Source: Bacteroidota bacterium
GTDB lineage: Bacteria; Bacteroidota; Bacteroidia; AKYH767-A; JABDAW01
NCBI GenBank assembly: GCA_023251595.1
Contig: JAHEYM010000225.1
Span: 1-6,726, forward strand
Direction of reading: 5' to 3'
DNA length: 6,726 nt
Position 1 is the first letter of the stretch. Each line of letters begins with the position of its first letter. Made by a program: the position numbers and the translations under genes. The notes under the pieces were generated by a model that did not search any database, was not told the DNA's origin, and saw nothing but the letters and a program-made list of their open reading frames with translations. This document shows positions 1 through 6,329 of this stretch, one piece after another.

Positions 1-968
1 TAAAAAATAAAATTAATTCTTCCATTATCTTTTCCGAAAAAAAGTCGCCCGAAAATATCAGGATGAATGTTGCAAACTATCTGGTGGCGAATGGTTTTCT
101 TGAAATGATGAATACTTCTCTTACGTCCGCTTCATTTTTAAAATCCGAATGGGGTATGGAACCCGCTTACGCTGTAAATATTCTGAATCCGCTCAGCAAT
201 GAACTGAATGTTTTACGTCAAAAAATGGTTGCATCCGGCCTGCAGGTGATTGCATTTAATAATAACAGACAGCAACATAATCTAAAATTATTTGAATTTG
301 GTAAATCGTATGCAAAATCAGAAGAACAACTTATTGAAACCAGTCATCTTTCGGTTTTTATTCATGGAGATGTAAATGATGATAATTGGATCACTCCTGC
401 AAAAGCATTCACTTTTTATTCTTTGAAAGGATATATCGAAGGTATTTTTGCGCTCGTCGGTGTGAAAGCTGAACTGTTAACCAACCAGGATCGGAGCAAC
501 TCCGAATTTGCGGAATCGATCATATATAATAATATGTCAGAAACGATCGGGAAGGTGGGGAAATTAAAAAAGAATATCTGTGCGCTGAACGGAATAGAGA
601 GTGACGTATACTATGCAGATTTATTGTGGGATGAGATACTACGGGTATCAGGTGAGACAAGGGTTAAGTATAATGTCATCCCCAGATTTCCAGAGGTTCG
701 ACGTGATCTGGCAATGCTGATTCCGAAAAATGTTTCTTTCGAACAGATTCGTAAGGTGGCTTATCAGACGGAGAAAATGATTTTGCATGAAGTAAATTTA
801 TTTGATGTTTATGAGGGTGAAAAAATAGGTAAGGACAAAATTTCTTATGCGATTAGTTTTATCCTTCGTCACAATGATCATACACTCACCGATATTGAGA
901 TTGAAAATTCAATGGAAAAACTTGTTTCAGCATTTTCTCAGAGTCTCGGTGCTGAAATTCGCAGATAA
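1..968 (+). CDS. pheT: Phenylalanyl-tRNA synthetase beta subunit, C-terminal part (5' end outside window)
   Basis: PheT forms the (alpha-beta)2 cytoplasmic enzyme that charges tRNA-Phe with phenylalanine. The frame is open to the left edge (first full codon at base 3), so the ATG at 63 is internal. About 321 residues are visible, against roughly 800 for a bacterial PheT. Numbering from base 3, NPLSNELNVLRQKM (about 62-75) and FEFGKSY (about 97-103) are typical of the catalytic-like core modules of the beta subunit. FPEVRRDLAM (229-238), FDVYEGEKIG (267-276) and the following LTDIEI (295-300) mark the C-terminal FDX-ACB (ferredoxin-fold anticodon-binding) domain, which contacts the tRNA-Phe anticodon stem. 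The protein ends normally just after that domain, with TAA at 966-968. The only oddity is truncation by the window edge. The next gene converges on it. The family call is firm; the upstream partner pheS is not expected to be adjacent and is not visible. Confidence 0.95.
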   Translation, partial: KNKINSSIIFSEKKSPENIRMNVANYLVANGFLEMMNTSLTSASFLKSEWGMEPAYAVNILNPLSNELNVLRQKMVASGLQVIAFNNNRQQHNLKLFEFGKSYAKSEEQLIETSHLSVFIHGDVNDDNWITPAKAFTFYSLKGYIEGIFALVGVKAELLTNQDRSNSEFAESIIYNNMSETIGKVGKLKKNICALNGIESDVYYADLLWDEILRVSGETRVKYNVIPRFPEVRRDLAMLIPKNVSFEQIRKVAYQTEKMILHEVNLFDVYEGEKIGKDKISYAISFILRHNDHTLTDIEIENSMEKLVSAFSQSLGAEIRR

Positions 969-989
969 TAATATATTTGTTAATATCGG

Positions 990-1008
990 GTTTATTTGTT
1001 ATATAAAC
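990..1008. terminator. Possible weak bidirectional hairpin between convergent pheT and pabB
   Basis: GTTTAT at 990-995 is complementary to ATAAAC at 1003-1008 across a 7-base loop. The stem can grow by one G-U and one G-C pair (989/1009, 988/1010). It lies at the meeting point of two convergent genes and overlaps the pabB stop codon. The stem is short and AT-rich, and no good T-run follows on either strand, so this is only a candidate. Confidence 0.2.
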
Positions 1009-2330
1009 TCTGTTTCCTTCGATATTAGTTTAGCAAGATTTCTCCCTTTCAGCAAACATTCCTGATACTCTTGTTCGGGATCAGAATTAATTGTAATTGC
1101 ACTGCCGGTATGGAACGAAAGATAGCGCTCGCTTCGGTTGTATAAATAACTTCTGATCACGACATTAAAATCAAAATCACCCTCCGGAGTAATATATCCT
1201 ACCGCGCCCGAATATAGTCCACGTTTGCTGACCTCTATCTCTTCTATAAGTTGCATCGCTCTTATTTTTGGGGCACCGGTCATGGAGCCCATCGGGAAAG
1301 TAGCTTTCAGGATTTCAGTTAAAGCAATATCCGATCTTAGTTCCGTTTCGATGCTGGAAATCATCTGATGCAAAAGAGGGAACGTATATATTTCGCATAA
1401 TTCTTTCACAATCGTGGAGCCCCTAACCGAGATTTTGGATAAATCATTTCTGACTAAATCCGCAATCATTACATTTTCAGATCTCTCTTTTGGGTCGTTT
1501 TGTAAAATCCGTATCAACTCATAATCCTCCCTTGCAGTTTTGCCGCGTTTAATCGTGCCCTTGATTGGTTGAGAAAGAATTTTGTTCCCGGTTTTTTTTA
1601 GAAATCTTTCAGGACTGGCGCATAATAAATATTTGTTTTTATAAACATAATAACAGGAGAAAGGCATCCGGGCACTTTCGTATAATTCCTGAAATAATTG
1701 TTCCGGTGATATATCGCAGTCATTCACATAAAATTCCTGACAAAAATTTAATTCATATATATCTCCGACCTGAATATGATGTTTGATTAAATTTATTTTA
1801 TCAATATAAGTCTCTTTCGTGATCCTTTTGTCGATTCGGAAATTTCTCGCTTTGGATGGAACTGATATTTTGTCTTTTTCAGATGAAAACAGAGATCTGA
1901 CGGTTCTTTCCACTTCCTCTCGTGAATCAAGATAACTAAAGTAATCTACAGTACAAATATTGCCCGAAACTGCAATAACCAATCGCGGGTGAAAAAAATG
2001 CATTTCCGGAAGTTTAACGAAGTCCGGATTATTAGATTTCAGATCCTCGATTTCGTTTTTCAAATCATAAGTTAAATATCCGAATATCCAGTCTTCTGAT
2101 TTTTGCGAAAATCTATTCAGTGTATCAAACTTTACTTTTTCCGGTGAAATTTGTTCAGTAAATCCAATCCCGAATAGATAATCGAAACCTCTTTTATCAG
2201 ATGAAGTTTTTCGAATCCCTTCATTCGTCAGCATGCAGACAGGTTCAAAGAGTGCTTGTGCATGCTCGAGTATTGATCCAATATTATCTGAAGGAGCTTT
2301 TATCTTGAGGCTTATTCTGGTTCTGGCCAT
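999..2330 (-). CDS. pabB: Aminodeoxychorismate synthase component I (anthranilate synthase component I family)
   Basis: This 443-residue protein should convert chorismate to 4-amino-4-deoxychorismate, using ammonia from a PabA-type glutaminase, on the way to p-aminobenzoate and folate in the cytoplasm. The chorismate-binding domain fills about residues 170-440. Visible motifs are GDIYELNF (189-196), SPERFL (239-244), PIKGT (255-259), DLVRNDL (291-297), PMGSMTGAPK (346-355) and GSAITINSDPEQEYQE (409-424). The lysine in PIKGT (K257) corresponds to the active-site lysine known in PabB; anthranilate synthase TrpE has PIAGT there, so PabB is preferred over TrpE. The N-terminal region (1-160) is more divergent, as usual. 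The length is close to E. coli PabB (453). The ATG at 2330 fits the family length, but no Shine-Dalgarno site precedes it. No pabA or pabC is visible. It is divergent from the large exported-protein gene. An isochorismate or salicylate synthase is less likely, because those lack the PIKGT form. Confidence 0.9.
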   Translation of the reverse strand: MARTRISLKIKAPSDNIGSILEHAQALFEPVCMLTNEGIRKTSSDKRGFDYLFGIGFTEQISPEKVKFDTLNRFSQKSEDWIFGYLTYDLKNEIEDLKSNNPDFVKLPEMHFFHPRLVIAVSGNICTVDYFSYLDSREEVERTVRSLFSSEKDKISVPSKARNFRIDKRITKETYIDKINLIKHHIQVGDIYELNFCQEFYVNDCDISPEQLFQELYESARMPFSCYYVYKNKYLLCASPERFLKKTGNKILSQPIKGTIKRGKTAREDYELIRILQNDPKERSENVMIADLVRNDLSKISVRGSTIVKELCEIYTFPLLHQMISSIETELRSDIALTEILKATFPMGSMTGAPKIRAMQLIEEIEVSKRGLYSGAVGYITPEGDFDFNVVIRSYLYNRSERYLSFHTGSAITINSDPEQEYQECLLKGRNLAKLISKETEFI

Positions 2331-2359
2331 AGTTAAGTTAAACGATTGTTAATAAATTG

Positions 2360-2391
2360 TTTGTTAAGGTGAATTATTATGTGTAAATTTG
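2360..2391 (+). promoter_or_regulatory. Bacteroidota-type sigma promoter for the 1146-residue exported protein
   Basis: TTTG at 2360-2363 (-33 element) and TAAATTTG at 2384-2391 (-7 element, matching TAnnTTTG) are separated by 20 bases, the spacing known for the primary sigma factor of Bacteroidota. Transcription would start a few bases after 2391, giving a leader of roughly 75-80 bases before the ATG at 2475. The -33 element sits only 30 bases from the divergent pabB start codon, so the control regions of the two genes must overlap. Confidence 0.7.
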
Positions 2392-2416
2392 ACCCTGTTT
2401 CCGAAGGACAACAAAA

Positions 2417-2485
2417 ATGAACTTTTTACCCTTCACTTTCATTTATTTTATCCACTTTTCTAAAACTATTAACAATGAATTTTAA
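2417..2485 (+). other. Possible 22-codon upstream reading frame overlapping the start of the exported-protein gene
   Basis: An ATG at 2417 opens a frame of 22 codons ending in TAA at 2483-2485. It is in a different frame from the main gene and overlaps that gene's first 11 bases. An AAGGA at 2404-2408 lies 8 bases before this ATG, a good ribosome-binding spacing, while the main ATG at 2475 has no such site. The encoded peptide is hydrophobic and aromatic (begins MNFLPFTFIY). It could serve as a leader for translational coupling, or be chance. It resembles no family I recognise. Confidence 0.25.
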
Positions 2486-5400
2486 AATTTCTTTTTCTTT
2501 AGAGCGAACACTGATTTTTGGTTTCGTTTTTTCTGCCGTATTCAGTCAATCTAAGGCTCAGACTGACCCAACAGTACAAACACTTCCTTATTCGCAGAAT
2601 TTCAGCGGTTTGGTGTGGACGTCCACCACTTATCCAACAGGTTGGCAGGGATGGAAGTTGGCGACTTCACCTACCACGACTTTTCGAATTAATTCACCAA
2701 CGGCTGATATCGCTTTGACTGCGAGTGGAGATGCTTCCAGTACCGCTGCAGGTGTTTACAATTACAATGGTTGTATCGGGTTCCAAAATACTGCAACAAT
2801 AGATGCCTCTATCGTTTTGGCGATCAATACGACTTCTACAACAAATATTACGGTGACCTACGATGTGCTGACATTGCGAAATCCTTACAACGGTGGGACG
2901 AATACCCGTATCAATGAAATAACTCTTCAATATAGGGTTGGAACAACAGGGAATTTTACTTCGCTTACTGGTATTGAGTATCAGAATAATACTACTGCTC
3001 AGACCTCAGGAACCACTCCGCAAAATCAGGTAACTAAAAGCATCATGCTGCCATCGGGATGCGAAAACCAGTCAACCGTTGAGCTACGCTGGGCTTCTCG
3101 CGAAGTGAGCGGATCAGGATCAAGACCAAGTTTCGCTATCGATAACTTGTCGATTTCATCTTGCAATCTGAGCGTGGAACCTACAGTGGACGCCACTTCT
3201 CTGAACTTTTCTTCTGTCAGCTGTACACAGACGACTGTAGGATGGACAAATGGTGATGGGGCAAAAAGAATTGTGGTCGCTAAGTCGGGCAGTGCAGTTA
3301 GTGGAAGTCCAACCGATCAGACAGCATATACCGCAAATGCAACTTTCGCCTCCGGATCAACTATTTCAGTTGGTGAATACGTGGTTTACAATGGGACTGG
3401 AACTTCTATAACAGTGTCGGGGTTAACCACAGGAGTTACCTATTACTACAAGGTATTTGAATACAATGGAAACTCCTCGAACTGCGATGAAAATTACCTT
3501 ACATCCGGCACTCCCTTGACTGGAAATCAAGTTACGTTATCGATCTCGTCCGAACCTAATACAAGCGCGTCCAATATCTCCTTTTCGGGTGTATCATCAT
3601 CGCAGATGACAGTTTCTTTCACCAATGGAAATGGTTCTAGCAGATTAGTCATTTCCAAAGCGGGTGCCGATCCAACAACGGTACCAACAGATCAGACAAC
3701 CTATTCTTCGAGTACGACATACGGGTCGGGAAGCAGCATAGGTGGCGGTTATGTGGTTTATAGCGGAACAGGATCGTCTGTGACGATTACCGGAATGAGT
3801 TCTTGCACGACCTACTATTTTCGTGTCTATGAGTTCAATGGCTCAGCATGTACTGAGAATTATTATACAACGTCCTATCCATCGGGTAACCAAACGGCTT
3901 CACCATCTTCCACTTCTTACTTTCGCAGTCTTACTTCCGGAAACTGGAATGACCCGACCACCTGGGAGATTTCATGCGATAACTCGACCTGGGCTTCTTC
4001 GACGATTACCCCAACCAGTAACGCAAATACAATCGAGATTTTGAATGGTCATACAGTAACTATTACTGCTGATGTTGTGCTCGATCAGGTCGTCATCGAC
4101 GTCGGGGGTGAAATTTATTATATGGACACCGGCACGGATTCGATCACTGTAAATGACGGAACAGGAACAGATCTGATTATCAATGGAACCTTTCGAGATG
4201 AGGGTCCAAAAAGCATTGGCTGGCCTGGCTCTTCAACCTGGAGCATGGGTGCTTCGGGAACACTGATCAGGACAAGGAGTACAAGTTCAAACAACTGGCG
4301 GTCTAATTATTCCGGTGGAATAAGTAACATTCCTTCCACAGCGAACTGGATTCTTAGAAAGAATTCTGCCGATAATCCTTCAATTACAGCAGTTAACGGA
4401 TCGTATTATCCGAATCTGACAATCGAAAATAATTATACCGCTGCATGGACTTGTTCGGGTTCATCGAGTTTCACCGGGTTTTCTGATTACCCAAGAGTAA
4501 AAGGTAATTTAAGCATTGGTGGAAGTGGTACAAATACGGTCGATTTTCTCGACGATAACACGAATGCCACTCCGTTATTGGTACTGGGAAATATGACGAT
4601 TGTCGCAGGAAGTAGTTTTCGAAATAATGGCAGCGGGGTTGAAATCCAGGGAAATTTAACGGTCGACGGTAACTTAAACTATGCAGGTTCATCAGGGAGA
4701 CTATTATCGTTTTCAGGTGGTAATTCTCAGCAAATCAGCGGATCGGGCAGTATGAATGTCTATGATTTTACGATAAATAAAACTGTGAATGATATCACAC
4801 TCAGCAGGGCGTTTACAGTTGACAATACCTTGACCTTGACATCACACAATATCATTTCCAGTTCAACAAATTTGATCACGATGGCATCGGGCTCGTCAGC
4901 TTCAGGAGTATCTAACGCAAGTTTTGTAGCCGGGCCAATCAAGAAAACCGGGAGTACCGATTTCACCTTTCCTGTTGGGAAAGATGCTGAATACAGGCCT
5001 ATTTCGATTTCAAGTTTATCGGGTAGTGAAACGTTTAACGCTGAGTATTTTCACGCTGATCCAAATTCTTCTTATGACGTTTCATTGAAGGATGGAACAC
5101 TCGATCATATCTCACGTTGCGAATATTGGATTTTAAACCGAACGGGCGTTCAGATTGCAGTTGTAAGTCTTAGCTGGGATACCTATTCATGCGGCGTTAC
5201 CTCTCTGCCTGATCTTGCAGTCGCGCGTTGGGATGGGTCAACTTGGCGTGATCATTCCAATAGCTCCACTACCGGAAATACTTCAGCCGGAACAGTTACA
5301 AGTAATGGTGCTGTCACCTCATTCAGTCCATTCGCTTTATCCTCCACTCTGACAGGGGTTAACCCGCTACCTATCACACTCCTTCGGTTCGAGGCAAAAT

Positions 5401-5915
5401 CTGTCGATGATCATGTTGATCTCTTTTGGGAAACCGCGTCAGAAACGAACTCAAATTTCTTCGATATAGAGCGAACGGTTGATAACATCACTTTCACCAA
5501 AATCGGGTCACTTCCTGCAGCAGGAAACAGTAATACTTTGTTGGACTATCATACCTTAGATGCAAATCCTATGAGTGGACTTTCATTTTATCGTTTAAAA
5601 GAAACCGATTTCGATGGTGCTCAGACTTTATCCGGTTTAGTGCCTGTCGTCTTTGGCAGGGAAGATTTTTTTGTAATAAATGCACATTTTTTTAAGGAAT
5701 CTGACAACCTCTCCTTGCTGCTTAATTGTGAAAGAGGTGGCGTCCTCTCGTTACAACTTTTCGATGTTTTGGGAAATTGCATTCTCAAGGTTCAATGTCC
5801 TGTTGATCAGGGCGCTAATGATCTGAATTTTCATTTGAAAACACCTGCTCATGGAGTTTATTTTTATCAGTTGACCGATGGCTACAACATTTTATCAGGC
5901 AAAATGCTCAATTGA
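2475..5915 (+). CDS. Large modular exported protein, probable T9SS cargo with FnIII-like repeats and C-terminal sorting domain
   Basis: A 1146-residue protein of unknown specific role, probably displayed on the cell surface or released. Residues 1-28 form a signal peptide (hydrophobic core about 12-24, likely cleavage at KA|Q), which supports the ATG at 2475. Domains in order: a beta-rich, probably jelly-roll-like domain (about 31-229); two tandem FnIII-like repeats (about 236-356 and 361-476); a segment with SGNWNDPTTWE (488-498) and a G8-like beginning (519-545); a long Ser/Thr/Gly/Asn-rich beta region, perhaps a beta-helix (about 550-815); a module with a TFPVGK...YRPI pattern (831-843); the LPITLLRFEA...FWETASE...YRLKETDFDG region (965-1048) commonly found before sorting domains in Bacteroidota; and a C-terminal domain (about 1075-1146) with GVYFYQLTDG (1127-1136) and SGKMLN at the end. 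That ending matches type A T9SS signals, which direct export across the outer membrane and are cleaved for anchoring. No catalytic motif is evident, so an adhesin or matrix role is inference. The gene has its own promoter and probably stands alone. Confidence 0.85.
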   Translation: MNFKISFSLERTLIFGFVFSAVFSQSKAQTDPTVQTLPYSQNFSGLVWTSTTYPTGWQGWKLATSPTTTFRINSPTADIALTASGDASSTAAGVYNYNGCIGFQNTATIDASIVLAINTTSTTNITVTYDVLTLRNPYNGGTNTRINEITLQYRVGTTGNFTSLTGIEYQNNTTAQTSGTTPQNQVTKSIMLPSGCENQSTVELRWASREVSGSGSRPSFAIDNLSISSCNLSVEPTVDATSLNFSSVSCTQTTVGWTNGDGAKRIVVAKSGSAVSGSPTDQTAYTANATFASGSTISVGEYVVYNGTGTSITVSGLTTGVTYYYKVFEYNGNSSNCDENYLTSGTPLTGNQVTLSISSEPNTSASNISFSGVSSSQMTVSFTNGNGSSRLVISKAGADPTTVPTDQTTYSSSTTYGSGSSIGGGYVVYSGTGSSVTITGMSSCTTYYFRVYEFNGSACTENYYTTSYPSGNQTASPSSTSYFRSLTSGNWNDPTTWEISCDNSTWASSTITPTSNANTIEILNGHTVTITADVVLDQVVIDVGGEIYYMDTGTDSITVNDGTGTDLIINGTFRDEGPKSIGWPGSSTWSMGASGTLIRTRSTSSNNWRSNYSGGISNIPSTANWILRKNSADNPSITAVNGSYYPNLTIENNYTAAWTCSGSSSFTGFSDYPRVKGNLSIGGSGTNTVDFLDDNTNATPLLVLGNMTIVAGSSFRNNGSGVEIQGNLTVDGNLNYAGSSGRLLSFSGGNSQQISGSGSMNVYDFTINKTVNDITLSRAFTVDNTLTLTSHNIISSSTNLITMASGSSASGVSNASFVAGPIKKTGSTDFTFPVGKDAEYRPISISSLSGSETFNAEYFHADPNSSYDVSLKDGTLDHISRCEYWILNRTGVQIAVVSLSWDTYSCGVTSLPDLAVARWDGSTWRDHSNSSTTGNTSAGTVTSNGAVTSFSPFALSSTLTGVNPLPITLLRFEAKSVDDHVDLFWETASETNSNFFDIERTVDNITFTKIGSLPAAGNSNTLLDYHTLDANPMSGLSFYRLKETDFDGAQTLSGLVPVVFGREDFFVINAHFFKESDNLSLLLNCERGGVLSLQLFDVLGNCILKVQCPVDQGANDLNFHLKTPAHGVYFYQLTDGYNILSGKMLN
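3180..3542 (+). repeat. FnIII-like repeat 1 of the exported protein (residues 236-356)
   Basis: This is the first of two tandem protein repeats of about 120 residues. Shared landmarks are TV.WTNG.G at the second strand, PTDQT.Y (279-285), YVVYNGTGTS (302-311), TYYYKVFEYNG (322-332), DENY (338-341) and GNQ (350-352). The TYYY.V.EYNG strand is typical of fibronectin type III-like folds in Bacteroidota exported proteins. Cysteines fall at 250 and 337. Confidence 0.75.
3555..3902 (+). repeat. FnIII-like repeat 2 of the exported protein (residues 361-476)
   Basis: The second copy aligns with repeat 1 along its whole length: TVSFTNGNG (379-387), PTDQTTY (404-410), YVVYSGTGSS (426-435), TYYFRVYEFNG (446-456), TENY (460-463) and GNQ (471-473). 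It is slightly shorter because of small gaps in loops. Cysteines fall at 444 and 459: the second matches a cysteine of repeat 1, the first does not. The DNA of the two copies has diverged well beyond what a recent duplication would show. Confidence 0.75.
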
Positions 5916-5932
5916 GCAACTGTTTTTTTGCC
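5898..5932 (+). terminator. Possible terminator overlapping the stop codon of the exported-protein gene
   Basis: An inner hairpin pairs TGCTC (5905-5909) with GAGCA (5914-5918) across an AATT loop. It sits directly inside an outer stem pairing GGCAAAA (5898-5904) with TTTTGCC (5926-5932), leaving a bulge at 5919-5925. Seven T residues run from 5923 to 5929. The stop codon TGA (5913-5915) lies within the inner stem. The stem-plus-T-run layout suits intrinsic termination, but the inner stem is short and the overlap with the stop codon is unusual. Confidence 0.4.
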
Positions 5933-6215
5933 ATATATTAATGAAATCTTACATCTGAAATCGCCCTGTTTTTTGGTCAGAAAAGGAGATGGAATTATGT
6001 AAAAAAAACTTCCTTTTTTATCGAACCATTTGGCTTTTTCATCGTAGAATTCAGCTGTTTCGTCGACAATGTTAAAAACGAATAAGGGGATATAAATCTT
6101 ATAAAATGCAATTCATTGTGAACTGAAGGACGGGGTTGAAGGCTTGAAAACCAGAAGGTTATTTACAAATTGTAGAATGTGTTGAAAAAAAAAGTAAGAA
6201 AAGTGGTAAAAAAGT
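5916..6215. other. Non-coding intergenic stretch, no gene recognised
   Basis: This 300-base stretch between two exported-protein genes is AT-rich, with several homopolymer A and T runs. It contains a weak A/T-only inverted repeat (6000-6006 with 6014-6020). I see no convincing reading frame on either strand, no RNA gene and no repeat of sequence elsewhere in the window. Near its right end, A-tracts at 6185-6193, 6199-6202 and 6208-6213 lie just upstream of the next promoter and are spaced close to one helical turn. Confidence 0.6.
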
Positions 6216-6247
6216 TTTGTTAATACAATAATTGTACAGTAGCTTTG
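6216..6247 (+). promoter_or_regulatory. Bacteroidota-type sigma promoter for the second exported protein
   Basis: TTTG at 6216-6219 and TAGCTTTG at 6240-6247 (matching TAnnTTTG) are separated by 20 bases, as at the promoter of the preceding gene. Both -33 elements continue as TTTGTTAA. Phased A-tracts immediately upstream could act as an UP-like or bent-DNA element. From the end of the -7 element to the ATG at 6330 is 82 bases; the leader has no ATG and no Shine-Dalgarno site near the start. Confidence 0.7.
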
Positions 6248-6329
6248 CCTCTTAAACTGTGTTCATACGATTCTGAAGACAAAATCAAAAGAAAAATAAC
6301 CCTACCATTAACACGTAACACCTTACGCT

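Noticed and set aside
63..65. ATG at 63 as the start of a 301-residue protein
   Set aside because: The same frame is open to the left edge and its upstream residues fit PheT, so this methionine is internal to a truncated gene.
999..2330. Anthranilate synthase component I (TrpE) for the - strand gene
   Set aside because: The motif is PIKGT, as in PabB, rather than PIAGT, and no trp genes are adjacent.
4471..4966. Open frames on the - strand within the large exported-protein gene
   Set aside because: They overlap a continuous 1146-codon gene with coherent domains; no ribosome site or recognisable protein supports them.
6000..6020. TAAAAAA/TTTTTTA inverted repeat as a terminator
   Set aside because: The stem is made only of A-T pairs and would be unstable; no gene ends near it on the + strand.
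5989..6075. 28-codon open frame in the intergenic region preceded by AGGAG
   Set aside because: The AGGAG abuts the ATG with no spacer, the peptide is basic and aromatic with no recognisable character, and it lies in AT-rich non-coding sequence.
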